Origin: an uncultured Sphingomonadaceae bacterium
GTDB lineage: Bacteria; Pseudomonadota; Alphaproteobacteria; Sphingomonadales; Sphingomonadaceae
Assembly (NCBI GenBank): GCA_937996655.1
Contig: CALKUK010000022.1
Location: 1 to 26,566, forward strand
DNA: 26,566 bases
Direction of reading: 5' to 3'
The stretch's first letter is position 1, and every line of letters starts with the position of its first letter. This document shows, in pieces, positions 7,233 to 15,457 of the stretch. A program made the translations under genes and the position numbers. Under the pieces are notes generated by a model. That model saw only the letters and a list, made by a program, of their open reading frames with translations, was not told the DNA's origin and did no database searches.

Positions 7233-8699
7233 TCAACGTTCCCGATGGCCGCTCAGTTCGGTCGCGGCGGTCCGCGGCATGGTGAGGGCGAACGGGGCGG
7301 CGCAGAGCGATATCACAGAGACAATGAGGAAGGCTGTCGAAAAATCCGAGAGCAGCGGCGTGGCGTGACTGGACACGGCCATCGTCACAGTGAGGGACGC
7401 CGCGGCGACGGAGACACCGAGGGTCAGCGAAATCTGCTGCATGGCGGAATAGAACCCCGTCGCCGAACTCATCCGGTCACGCGGGACATCGGCATAGGCA
7501 AGGGCATTGTAGGCGGTGAATTGCAGCGAGCGGAAAAATCCCCCGAGCAGCAAGGCCGCATAGATGAGGGCGGCCGGCCACATGGGGGTGAAAAAGGCGC
7601 AGAGCGAAAGGAGGGAAGCCGAGAGGATCGCGTTCCAAACCAGCGTGTCGCGGAAGCCGAGCCAGCGCAGCGCATGCGTGGCGGCCGGCTTCATGAACAA
7701 GGCACCGAGCGAAGAGGCGAATGTGATGAGGCCGCTCTGCGCCGGCGATTGGTCGAACGTAAGTTGCAGCATCATCGGGAGAAGGAAGGGTATGGCCCCG
7801 ATACCGATGCGGAACAGCGTACCGGCAACGATGGCGACGGCAAATGTGGGTATCCGCAGAAGAGAGAAATCGATGATCGGCCGGGGATGGCCCCAGGCAT
7901 GGGCGAGATAGGCCACCCCCGCGACGGCCCCGACCGCCAGGGATGCGAGGCTGATTGGCTTTGGCACAACGCCGCGACCCAGCGTTTCAAGGCCGAACAT
8001 CAAGCATGCCAGGGCAACGGAGGAGAAGGCAAATCCCCGCCAGTCAAACTTCCGATCGGTCGGCTCGCGGATATCCTCCACAAACAGAGTGACGAGGAGA
8101 ATGCCCAGGATGCCGATCGGGATGTTGATGGCGAAGATGTAGCGCCACGAGAAATAGGTCACGATAAAGCCGCCGAGCGGTGGGCCAAGCACGGGCCCCA
8201 GCAAGGCCGGGGTGGAGAGCCAGGCCATGGCAGCGACCATCTCGGACTTCGGCACCGTGCGCAGGAGCAGCAGGCGGCCGACCGGGACCATCATCGCGCC
8301 ACCGAAACCCTGCAGGATGCGCGCACAAACGAGGAAGGTGAGCGAGTTGGCGCTGCCGCTCAGCACGGAGCCAAGCGTAAAGACGACGATCGCGAGCCGG
8401 AAAATGGTCCGTGTGCCGAAGCGGTCCGCGAGCCAGCCGGAGCAGGGGATGAAGACTGCGAGGCTCAACATATAGGATGTGAGCGCCACGTTCATGTGTG
8501 TGGGCTCGGCGCCGAACGCCTTGGCGATGGTGGGAAGTGCCGTGGAAATCACTGTGCTGTCCATATTTTGCATGAACAGCGCGCAGGCAACGATGAGGGC
8601 GGTCAACCGTGTCCGCCGCCCGGTGCGCACGGGCGGCGTGATGGCGGATCCAGGTTCAGCAGGTCGGGCGGCGGTGCTGTCGTTCATTTGCAACAGCAT
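7233..8699 (-). CDS. MFS transporter, DHA2 family (14-helix drug efflux type)
   Basis: Inner-membrane antiporter of 488 residues, the second DHA2 protein in the window. Motifs: MDSTVISTALP at 46-56 (motif D1), GWLADRFGTRTIF at 88-100 (motif A), RILQGFGGAMMVPVGR at 127-142 (motif B), and GPVLGPPLGG at 168-177 (motif C). It is clearly diverged from the pump at 3739-5274, so the two are not a recent duplication. The ATG at 8699 has a weak AGGCGG upstream; the ATG at 8687 is an alternative. It lies 96 bp downstream of qor on the same strand and may be read through from ogt-qor, though the gap leaves room for its own promoter. The substrate is unknown. Confidence 0.9.
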   Translation of the reverse strand: MLLQMNDSTAARPAEPGSAITPPVRTGRRTRLTALIVACALFMQNMDSTVISTALPTIAKAFGAEPTHMNVALTSYMLSLAVFIPCSGWLADRFGTRTIFRLAIVVFTLGSVLSGSANSLTFLVCARILQGFGGAMMVPVGRLLLLRTVPKSEMVAAMAWLSTPALLGPVLGPPLGGFIVTYFSWRYIFAINIPIGILGILLVTLFVEDIREPTDRKFDWRGFAFSSVALACLMFGLETLGRGVVPKPISLASLAVGAVAGVAYLAHAWGHPRPIIDFSLLRIPTFAVAIVAGTLFRIGIGAIPFLLPMMLQLTFDQSPAQSGLITFASSLGALFMKPAATHALRWLGFRDTLVWNAILSASLLSLCAFFTPMWPAALIYAALLLGGFFRSLQFTAYNALAYADVPRDRMSSATGFYSAMQQISLTLGVSVAAASLTVTMAVSSHATPLLSDFSTAFLIVSVISLCAAPFALTMPRTAATELSGHRER

Positions 8700-8795
8700 C
8701 GCCGCCTGGATGGCGAAGGGAAAGACCGGAAACTAGAGGGGTGCGTTGTCGCACGATTCACGCCGCCGTGTGATTCCACCTCTGGCGATCACGCT

Positions 8796-9767
8796 CTACG
8801 GAACCAGCACGGTGCTGCCCGTCGTCTGCCGCGCCTCAAGAGCGATATGTGCGGCTGCGGCATCAGCGAGCGGGAAGGTCTGGTTGACCCGGATCTTGAC
8901 GGCACCCGAAGCGACAACGCTGAACAGGTCCGCCGTAACGCGCTCCAGATCATCGCGCTTGGTGGTGTAGGTCGCGAGGGTGGGGCGCGTCAGGAACAGG
9001 CTGCCCTTGGCACTGAGGATCGAAATATCGACAGGGGGGACCGCCCCAGAGGCGTTGCCGTAACTCACCATCATGCCGAGGGGGGCAAGGCAGTCGAGGC
9101 TGGTCATGAAGGTGTCCTTGCCGACGCTGTCATAGACAACCGGGACCATGGCGCCGCCGGTGATGCGCTTGACTTCGGCGGGGAGATTCGTGTGGCCAAC
9201 AATGACGTGCGCGGCACCATGTGCCTTCGCCAGTTCCGCCTTTTCCTCGGTTGAGACCACGCCGATGACGGAAACGCCGAGATGCTTGGCCCACTGACAC
9301 AGGATCAGCCCGACGCCGCCTGCCGCGGCATGAACCACGATCGTCTCACCGGCACTGACCTTGTAGGTGCGGCGCAGGAGATACTGGGCGGTCATACCCT
9401 GGAGCATCATGGCGGCCGCGGTGGTGAAATCGATCGCATCGGGCAGGATGACCAGCCGATCCGCGGCGATGACGCGCTCCGTCGCATAGGCGCCGAGCGG
9501 GCCACCGGCATAAGCGACACGATCCCCCGGCTTCACGGTGGTGACACCATCGCCGACCGCCAAAACCGTGCCGGCCCCTTCCATGCCGATGGTCGTCGGC
9601 AGGGCAGATTTGTAAAGGCCGGTGCGGAAATAGACGTCGATATAGTTGAGACCGACCGCACCGTGGCGGATCAGGGCTTCACCGGGACCGGGCTCGGGAG
9701 TCGGAACGTCCTCCCAGCGCATGACATCAGGGCCGCCATTGGCGTGGATGCGGATGGCTTTGGTCAT
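8796..9767 (-). CDS. qor: NADPH:quinone oxidoreductase, zinc-free MDR family
   Basis: Cytosolic reductase of 323 residues, normal for quinone oxidoreductase 1 proteins. It uses NADPH to reduce quinones or other enones. The N-terminal catalytic domain contains the family segment GLNYIDVYFRTGLY and GMEGAGTV (from residue 61). The Rossmann domain carries AAAGGVG at 147-153, the nucleotide-binding loop typical of this zinc-free branch. The Cys and His zinc ligands of alcohol dehydrogenases are absent. The end, QTTGSTVLVP, matches the family's usual GKTTGSxVL-type ending. ogt lies 26 bp upstream on the same strand, so the two are probably cotranscribed. The natural substrate cannot be stated. Confidence 0.93.
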   Translation of the reverse strand: MTKAIRIHANGGPDVMRWEDVPTPEPGPGEALIRHGAVGLNYIDVYFRTGLYKSALPTTIGMEGAGTVLAVGDGVTTVKPGDRVAYAGGPLGAYATERVIAADRLVILPDAIDFTTAAAMMLQGMTAQYLLRRTYKVSAGETIVVHAAAGGVGLILCQWAKHLGVSVIGVVSTEEKAELAKAHGAAHVIVGHTNLPAEVKRITGGAMVPVVYDSVGKDTFMTSLDCLAPLGMMVSYGNASGAVPPVDISILSAKGSLFLTRPTLATYTTKRDDLERVTADLFSVVASGAVKIRVNQTFPLADAAAAHIALEARQTTGSTVLVP

Positions 9768-9793
9768 CTTGGGTGCCTGTTGCTTGGGAGGGA

Positions 9794-10279
9794 TCAGAGA
9801 AGGCGGGTCGAACTGCCCGGGACAGCCAGAGCGGCTGCGGCACGAGCTTCAAGGTCTAGCAGGTAATACTTTGTCGGCAGCCCGTCACCACCAGAATAGC
9901 CTCCGATACCGTTGCCGGCGACGACACGATGACAGGGGATAAGGATCGGGATCGGGTTACGGCTGTTTGCGCCACCAACCGAGCGGGCGCTGCCGCCAGC
10001 AACGGCGGCGATGTCGCCATAGGTTCGGGTGGCGGCGGGGGGAATGTCACACAGCGCGCGCCAGACCTTGCGGCGATACGCGGTGCCGGCGGGATTCAGC
10101 GGCAGATCGAAGATGAGGCGCGCTTCGTCGAAATACGCGTGAAGCTGTTCGCGGGCACGCAGCAGAAGGGGTGTCTCGGTCTGGTCGCGGCCCCAACCCC
10201 AGTCCAGGGCGACGATGGCGTCGTCCTCTTCCGATACGGTCAGGTCGCCAACAGGCGTGTGGAGCGAAAGCTGGGGCAC
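9794..10279 (-). CDS. ogt: methylated-DNA--protein-cysteine S-methyltransferase
   Basis: Suicide DNA-repair protein of 161 residues that takes the alkyl group from O6-alkylguanine (and O4-alkylthymine) onto its own cysteine. The acceptor Cys116 lies in the motif PCHRV, preceded by VGGANSRNPIPIL (Asn hinge and helix-turn-helix region) and followed by GGYSGGDGLPTKYYLL. RTYGDIAA, the conserved Tyr segment, is at about 85-92. There is no Ada-type regulatory domain, so this is an Ogt-type enzyme. The start codon appears to be GTG at 10279, without a clear ribosome site. It is followed by qor 26 bp on. A 22-bp direct repeat with one mismatch brackets the gene (9795-9816 at its stop, 10293-10314 just before its start). 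Confidence 0.94.
   Translation of the reverse strand: MPQLSLHTPVGDLTVSEEDDAIVALDWGWGRDQTETPLLLRAREQLHAYFDEARLIFDLPLNPAGTAYRRKVWRALCDIPPAATRTYGDIAAVAGGSARSVGGANSRNPIPILIPCHRVVAGNGIGGYSGGDGLPTKYYLLDLEARAAAALAVPGSSTRLL
9795..9816 (+). repeat. 22-bp direct repeat, left copy (at the ogt stop)
   Basis: CAGAGAAGG, one variable base (C), then GGGTCGAACTGC. It overlaps the last codons and the stop of ogt. The partner is at 10293-10314 and differs at one base. Confidence 0.6.
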
Positions 10280-10292
10280 GCGCTTGGGGGTC

Positions 10293-10314
10293 CAGAGAAG
10301 GGGGGTCGAACTGC
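10293..10314 (+). repeat. 22-bp direct repeat, right copy (before the ogt start)
   Basis: CAGAGAAGG, variable base G, then GGGTCGAACTGC. It lies 13 bases upstream of the GTG start of ogt, in non-coding sequence, in the same orientation as the copy at 9795. Confidence 0.6.
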
Positions 10315-10488
10315 GTGAGCGCGCATTGGCAGTCTCCCGCGGCTTCTGTCAAGCGGCCGGTCAAGAGGATGGTTCTCCTTGCATCGGCGGCTGGGTTCGC
10401 GGATAGGTCCCCGAACAGGCGCGGGCATGGTTGCCGCGGGCCGGAAAGGCGAAACATGAGCGATCGGGTTCAGTCTGGAGAGGCGCCG

Positions 10489-10806
10489 ATGTACTATCAG
10501 GCGCATCTCTTCGTGTGTTGCAATCGCAGGCCGGACGGCCATCCCAGAGGGTCCTGTGCGGCGCTGGGCTCCGAGGATCTGCGCGATTACATGAAGTCCA
10601 AAGCGAAGCAGATGGGGTTGAAGGGCGTCAGGGTGAACATGGCGGGGTGTCTCGACCGATGCGAACTTGGACCATGCATGGTGATCTATCCAGAAGGTGT
10701 TTGGTACAAAATCGAATCAAATGCAGATGTTGATACTGTTCTGGAGCAACACGTGCGCGACGGTGGTCGCGCCGAGGCGCTGGTGCTGCCTGACAGGCAG
10801 CGCTAG
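10489..10806 (+). CDS. thioredoxin-like [2Fe-2S] ferredoxin
   Basis: Small electron carrier of 105 residues. It shows the thioredoxin-fold [2Fe-2S] layout: Cys10 in FVCCNRRPDGHPRGSC, Cys23, then Cys54 and Cys58 in AGCLDRCELGP, the four likely cluster ligands. Extra cysteines are at 11 and 63. The MVIYPEGVWY stretch is the usual following strand pair. Proteins of this type also occur as a domain of complex I (NuoE) and as free ferredoxins; this is the free form. The start was set at ATG 10489, five bases after GGAGAGG; ATG 10456 behind GGAAAGG is in frame and would add eleven residues. The stop is 20 bp before mnmE, so the two are probably one operon. The redox partner is unknown. Confidence 0.9.
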   Translation: MYYQAHLFVCCNRRPDGHPRGSCAALGSEDLRDYMKSKAKQMGLKGVRVNMAGCLDRCELGPCMVIYPEGVWYKIESNADVDTVLEQHVRDGGRAEALVLPDRQR

Positions 10807-10826
10807 GGAAGCCCGCGGGAGGCGTC

Positions 10827-12131
10827 ATGACGACTGATACCATCTTCGCACTCGCGACCGGTGCCGGCATCGCGGCGATCGCGGTGATCCGGGTCAGTGG
10901 TCCGGCGAGCCGCATGGTGTTGGAACGGCTGTGCCGGACATTGCCATCGCCACGAGTCGCGACACTGCGGGCCCTTCGCAATGCTGCTGATGAAGTCCTC
11001 GACCGCGGGTTGGTTGTGTGGTTCCCGGGGCCGAACAGCTATACCGGCGAGGACAGCGCGGAACTCAGTCTCCATGGCGGACGGGCCGTTATCGAGGGTG
11101 TCGCCGATGCGCTGGTTGCGGCGGGAGCGCGTCCCGCAGAGCCAGGTGAATTCACCGAACGGGCGTTCCTGAACGGCCGGCTGGATCTCTTGGAGGCAGA
11201 AGGGGTTGCCGACCTGATAGCAGCCGAAACCTCGGCCCAGCGCCGCCAGGCCTTGCGACAGATGGAGGGGCGGCTTGGCTCGATCTATGCGGGATGGTCG
11301 GATCGTTTGTTGCGCGTGCTGGCGCAGCAGGAAGCCCTCATCGATTTTCCGGATGAGGACCTCCCAGACACGGTCGTTTTTGCCATCGAAAGAGATATCG
11401 CACTGCTGATCAATGAGATGCGGCTGCATCTTGATGACGGCGCACGGGGCGAGCGGCTGCGTGAAGGACTGGTGTTTGCCATCATAGGCCCCCCCAATGC
11501 CGGAAAGTCGACACTGATCAACGCATTGTCAGGACGCGATGTTGCCATTGTATCGCCGGCACCCGGCACAACGCGCGACGTTCTGGAAGCGCGCATCGTT
11601 CTCGGTGGTGTACCGGTTACGCTGCTTGATACCGCGGGGCTGCGCGAGACCAGCGATCCGATCGAAGCCGAGGGGGTGCGTCGCGCGCGGGCACGGGCTG
11701 AGCGTGCGGATCTGATCATCGCGATGGACGACGCTAGCAATCAGGCATTGTGGTATGAGACGGCTCGTCACGGATCTGTGCCGGTCATGCATGTGATCAA
11801 CAAGACCGATCTCGCGGCAGCAGACAGGCACAGCGATCACGCGGTCAGCGCATTGACAGGGGACGGCATGGCCGGGTTGCGGAACGCGCTGGAAGATTTG
11901 GCAAAGCGCTTGACGAATGACGCCGGACCTCCCGTGCTGACGCGCGCGCGACATCGGGCCGCATTGGTTATGGCTGTTGAGCGGTTGGACTCAGGACTGC
12001 GGGCCACTTGGCCGGAGTTGCGTGGCGAGGACTTGCGCATGGCCCTGCGCTGCCTGGGACGGCTTACGGGGACGGTTGGCGTTGACGATATTTTGGATTC
12101 GGTGTTTCGGCAGTTCTGCATTGGCAAATAA
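10827..12131 (+). CDS. mnmE: tRNA uridine-5-carboxymethylaminomethyl modification GTPase MnmE
   Basis: GTPase of 434 residues that works with MnmG to modify the wobble uridine of certain tRNAs. The N-terminal folate-binding domain begins TDTIFALATGAGIAAIAVIRVSG. The G domain shows the P-loop GPPNAGKS at 221-228, DTAGLRET (G3), and NKTD (G4). The protein ends with the hallmark FCIGK, whose Cys431 is the conserved catalytic cysteine. The ATG at 10827 follows GGGAGG by six bases. It starts 20 bp after the ferredoxin gene and ends 24 bp before mnmG, its functional partner, as in many bacteria. Confidence 0.98.
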   Translation: MTTDTIFALATGAGIAAIAVIRVSGPASRMVLERLCRTLPSPRVATLRALRNAADEVLDRGLVVWFPGPNSYTGEDSAELSLHGGRAVIEGVADALVAAGARPAEPGEFTERAFLNGRLDLLEAEGVADLIAAETSAQRRQALRQMEGRLGSIYAGWSDRLLRVLAQQEALIDFPDEDLPDTVVFAIERDIALLINEMRLHLDDGARGERLREGLVFAIIGPPNAGKSTLINALSGRDVAIVSPAPGTTRDVLEARIVLGGVPVTLLDTAGLRETSDPIEAEGVRRARARAERADLIIAMDDASNQALWYETARHGSVPVMHVINKTDLAAADRHSDHAVSALTGDGMAGLRNALEDLAKRLTNDAGPPVLTRARHRAALVMAVERLDSGLRATWPELRGEDLRMALRCLGRLTGTVGVDDILDSVFRQFCIGK

Positions 12132-12155
12132 AGCGGCGCGCGGGAGTGGACGGGT

Positions 12156-14027
12156 ATGAGTGCGTCTTATGACGTGATTGTGATCGGAGGGGGGCACGCC
12201 GGCTGTGAGGCGGCTTCTGCCGCGGCGCGGATGGGCGCACGCACGCTGCTGGTTACACATCGACGAAGCGCAATTGGTGAGATGTCCTGCAATCCGGCGA
12301 TCGGGGGGATCGGCAAAGGCCACCTTGTCAGGGAAATCGATGCCTTTGACGGGATTATGGGCGTAGCGGCGGATCGGGCCGGTATTCATTTCAAGGTGCT
12401 GAACAGGAGCAAGGGCCCAGCAGTGCGTGGGCCCCGGGCGCAGGCCGACCGGAAACTCTATCGCGCTGCGGTTCAGGAGCTGTTGGCGGGGCAGGCTGGT
12501 CTTGAGATCCTTGAAGGGAGCGTTGAGGACCTTGAGCGTGATGCAAGCGGCGCAGTCTCCGGCGTGTTGATCGCCGATGGCGGGCATATCCGCTGTGGCG
12601 CCGTCGTACTGACGGCAGGCACGTTCCTGCGCGGCGTGATCCATATCGGTCACGCCACGTCGGCCTCAGGCCGGATGGGAGACCCGCCGTCGATCGGTTT
12701 GGCGCTGGCGTTGGAGCGACTGGGACTTCCGATGGCACGCCTCAAAACCGGAACACCGCCACGGCTCGATCGACGCACGATCGACTGGGACAGTTTGGCG
12801 GCTGATTGGGGAGACAGCGAACCTGAGCCGTTCAGCACGCTGACAACGGCGATCACCAATCCCCAGATCGCTTGCAAGGTCACCGCGACGACGGCGGAAA
12901 CCCATGAGGTAATCCGCAAGAATTTGCACCTCTCGGCTGTCTACGGTGGCGGGATAGCCGGGCGGGGCCCGCGCTATTGCCCGTCGATCGAGGATAAGGT
13001 GGTGCGCTTCGCCGAACGCGATCGGCACCAAATTTTCCTCGAGCCTGAAGGACTGGACGACGACACAGTCTATCCGAACGGGATATCGACAAGCCTGCCA
13101 GCCGAAGTGCAGGCCGAGTTCCTGCGGACAATACCTGGCCTTGGAACGGCACGAATTCTTCGCCCGGGCTACGCCGTTGAATATGATTATATCGATCCCC
13201 GGGCTCTGCGCGCTTCACTGGAAGTTCGGACGGTCCCGAGGCTTTTTCTTGCTGGGCAAATCAATGGTACCACCGGCTATGAGGAAGCGGGCGCGCAAGG
13301 GTTGTTGGCCGGCTTGAATGCAGCCGTCGCGTGCGCCGGCGGGAATGCCGTTACGATCGACAGGGCGGACGGCTATATGGGCGTACTGGTCGATGATCTG
13401 ACAACACAAGGCGTCTCAGAACCCTATAGGATGTTCACCTCGAGGGCGGAATACCGCCTGACCCTGCGCGCTGACAACGCGGACCGCCGCCTTACGGGCC
13501 GCGCGATTGCGATTGGCTGCGTCGGTGGCGATCGAGCATCGAGACATCGTGCCGAGATGGCTTTGTTCGAGACGGCCCTCAAAAGGGCCCATAGCGAGAC
13601 TTTCACATCGTCCGCGTTGCGGCGCCACGGCGTTGCGGTCCGGGCAGACGGCGCATCGAGGTCGGTGTTCGAGTTGCTCGGGCAACCGGATGTCGGCAAA
13701 GGGCAACTCGAAACGATTGCGCCCTGGCTCCGCGCGCTACCTTTGCGTCTTCGCGGGGCGCTTGCGGGAGATGCGCTGTACTCCGGTTATCTCCATCGGC
13801 AGGATGCAGATATCGCTGTGTATCGACGCCAGGATGGCGTCGCCCTACCTGAGGGCTTCGATTTCACTGGCATCGGCGGACTTTCAACTGAGATCCTTGA
13901 GAAATTGACCGCTGCGCAACCTCGCTCAATTGGTGCAGCAGCAAGGATTCAAGGGATGACCCCTGCTGCACTCGCCGCCCTGATGGCCCATGCCCGCCTT
14001 TCCTCGGCGGCATCAGCGGTTGCGTGA
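12156..14027 (+). CDS. mnmG: tRNA uridine-5-carboxymethylaminomethyl modification enzyme MnmG
   Basis: FAD-dependent partner of MnmE, 623 residues, full length. The FAD site GGGHAG is at 11-16. Other signatures: MSCNPAIGGIGKGHLVREIDA, LKTGTPPRLD, YCPSIEDKVVRF, and GQINGTTGYEEAGAQG, which are strongly conserved in GidA/MnmG. The C-terminal helical domain that contacts MnmE is complete, with YSGYLHRQ. The stop at 14025-14027 lies one base before the GTG of rsmG. The ATG at 12156 has GGGAGTGGA upstream. Gene order mnmE-mnmG-rsmG-parA-parB is a classic conserved cluster in bacteria. Confidence 0.98.
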   Translation: MSASYDVIVIGGGHAGCEAASAAARMGARTLLVTHRRSAIGEMSCNPAIGGIGKGHLVREIDAFDGIMGVAADRAGIHFKVLNRSKGPAVRGPRAQADRKLYRAAVQELLAGQAGLEILEGSVEDLERDASGAVSGVLIADGGHIRCGAVVLTAGTFLRGVIHIGHATSASGRMGDPPSIGLALALERLGLPMARLKTGTPPRLDRRTIDWDSLAADWGDSEPEPFSTLTTAITNPQIACKVTATTAETHEVIRKNLHLSAVYGGGIAGRGPRYCPSIEDKVVRFAERDRHQIFLEPEGLDDDTVYPNGISTSLPAEVQAEFLRTIPGLGTARILRPGYAVEYDYIDPRALRASLEVRTVPRLFLAGQINGTTGYEEAGAQGLLAGLNAAVACAGGNAVTIDRADGYMGVLVDDLTTQGVSEPYRMFTSRAEYRLTLRADNADRRLTGRAIAIGCVGGDRASRHRAEMALFETALKRAHSETFTSSALRRHGVAVRADGASRSVFELLGQPDVGKGQLETIAPWLRALPLRLRGALAGDALYSGYLHRQDADIAVYRRQDGVALPEGFDFTGIGGLSTEILEKLTAAQPRSIGAAARIQGMTPAALAALMAHARLSSAASAVA

Positions 14028-14028
14028 C

Positions 14029-14637
14029 GTGACAACGCTCACGCCCCGCTGCCCAGATGTTTCACGTGAAACAATGGCTCACCTGGATATATTCTGCGAT
14101 CTGCTGCTGCAGTGGAACCGCCGGATCAACCTGATCTCCCGTGCCGATGAGGTGCATCTCCGCCATCGGCACGTCCAGGATTCGCTCGCCTTGGTCCAAC
14201 TCATTCCGCCCGGCCTGTCGCACGCGATCGATATTGGAACGGGTGGTGGATTTCCAGGGCTGATCCTCGCTATTGCCACTGGGCTCCATTTTCATCTCGT
14301 TGAATCCGACCAGCGCAAATGTGCGTTCCTGCGAGAGGCCGCACGCCTCACCCTCGCAACAGTTACCCTGCATGCCTGCCGGATCGAAGACGCCAAAGTG
14401 CCCGCCGCACCGCTCATAACGGCCCGCGCATTAGCGCCCTTGCCCCGCCTCCTCTCATGGGCGGTGCCCCATCTTACCAATACCGGTATATGCCTGTTCC
14501 CCAAGGGACGGACGGTCGACGAAGAACTAGCCAGTGCCCAGGTCAACTGGACCTATAAAACCGAGCGATTTACGAGCCCGATCGACCCCTCATCGACAAT
14601 CCTGCGGCTCAGCGAGATATCACGAGTTGGACAATAA
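14029..14637 (+). CDS. rsmG: 16S rRNA (guanine527-N7)-methyltransferase RsmG
   Basis: SAM-dependent methyltransferase of 202 residues that methylates G527 of 16S rRNA. The SAM loop DIGTGGGFPGL is at 68-78. The preceding LLLQWNRRINLISRADEVHLRHRHVQDSL is the usual GidB N-terminal block (seen in part at 25-53). ESDQRKCAFLREAAR is the second SAM-binding segment. GTG 14029 was chosen because it sits one base after the mnmG stop and keeps the N-terminal VSRET motif found in many alphaproteobacterial homologues; that motif is encoded by the parS palindrome. A later ATG at 14074 would remove it. The stop lies one base before the parA start, so the three genes are tightly packed. Confidence 0.95.
   Translation: MTTLTPRCPDVSRETMAHLDIFCDLLLQWNRRINLISRADEVHLRHRHVQDSLALVQLIPPGLSHAIDIGTGGGFPGLILAIATGLHFHLVESDQRKCAFLREAARLTLATVTLHACRIEDAKVPAAPLITARALAPLPRLLSWAVPHLTNTGICLFPKGRTVDEELASAQVNWTYKTERFTSPIDPSSTILRLSEISRVGQ
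14058..14073. promoter_or_regulatory. parS: parS centromere site (perfect 16-bp consensus)
   Basis: TGTTTCACGTGAAACA is the exact canonical parS palindrome recognised by chromosomal ParB/Spo0J proteins. It lies inside the start of rsmG, where it encodes Val-Ser-Arg-Glu-Thr (residues 11-15), and 566 bp upstream of parA. ParB encoded in the same cluster is the expected ligand. Confidence 0.95.
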
Positions 14638-14638
14638 A

Positions 14639-15457
14639 GTGACACCGCCACGCTCATCGCCAGAACACCTGGTGATCGCAATCGCCAACCAAAAAGGCGG
14701 CGTGGGCAAGACAACAACCGCCATCAATCTTGCAACCGCATTGTCCGCGGGCGGATTGGACGTGATGCTGATCGACCTCGATCCGCAAGGCAACGCCTCA
14801 ACCGGCCTCGGCCTGGCACCATCCGACCGCGGAGCCGGAACATACGGGCTGCTGCTCGACGGACAGTCGATCAGCAACCTCGCACGCGACACCATCGTAC
14901 CCAATCTGACCGTCATTCCGGCGGGAGCCGACCTGGCAGGCGCCGAGATCGAGCTCGTTGGCGAAAACCATCGCGAGTTTCGCCTCCGTCAAGCACTCGC
15001 GAACACCATGCCAGCCACTGACCGCCGACGTATCACCCTCATCGACTGTCCGCCCAGCCTAGGGTTGCTCACCCTCAATGGGCTCGTGGCCGCAGACGCC
15101 ATCCTGGTTCCACTTCAGTGCGAGTTCTTCGCCCTTGAGGGCCTGACCCAGTTGATGCGAACGGTCGAGCGCGTCAAACAGAGCCTCAATCCTGCACTTC
15201 GGCTTATGGGCATCGTCCTCACCATGTATGACCGAAGAAACAACCTGTCAGAACTCGTGGCGGCCGATGCCCGCGGCTTTTTCGGCGATGCGGTCTTCGA
15301 AACCATTATCCCGCGCAATATCAGGGTTTCGGAGGCACCCAGCCACGGAAAACCAGTCATTTTGTACGACTTCCGCTCGCCAGGCGCCCAAGCCTATGTG
15401 CGCCTGGCACAAGAGTTCCTCCAGCGCGAACGTCAATACGCAAAGGCCACATCATGA
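14639..15457 (+). CDS. parA: chromosome partitioning ATPase ParA (Soj type)
   Basis: DNA-bound dimer-forming ATPase of 272 residues that moves ParB-parS complexes during chromosome segregation. It has the deviant Walker A motif KGGVGKTT at 19-26, LIDLDPQGNAS (the A' motif) and the Walker B segment ITLIDCPPSLGLLTLN. It lacks the N-terminal helix-turn-helix of plasmid type Ia ParA proteins, so it is the short chromosomal type. GTG 14639, one base after the rsmG stop, was chosen; an ATG at 14534 in the same frame would add 35 unlike residues inside rsmG. Its stop overlaps the parB start (ATGA), indicating coupled translation. The plus strand here is C-rich although the gene reads on plus, unlike mnmG. 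Confidence 0.97.
   Translation: MTPPRSSPEHLVIAIANQKGGVGKTTTAINLATALSAGGLDVMLIDLDPQGNASTGLGLAPSDRGAGTYGLLLDGQSISNLARDTIVPNLTVIPAGADLAGAEIELVGENHREFRLRQALANTMPATDRRRITLIDCPPSLGLLTLNGLVAADAILVPLQCEFFALEGLTQLMRTVERVKQSLNPALRLMGIVLTMYDRRNNLSELVAADARGFFGDAVFETIIPRNIRVSEAPSHGKPVILYDFRSPGAQAYVRLAQEFLQRERQYAKATS

Noticed and set aside
7245..9254. Plus-strand open frame of 669 codons
   Set aside because: It runs antisense to the second MFS pump and qor. Its product is low-complexity, rich in Gly, Arg, Glu and His, typical of the complement of a GC-rich gene, and matches no family.
14534..14638. Extended N-terminus for ParA from ATG 14534
   Set aside because: The added 35 residues lie within rsmG, are unlike any ParA, and the GTG at 14639 fits the tight spacing of the cluster.
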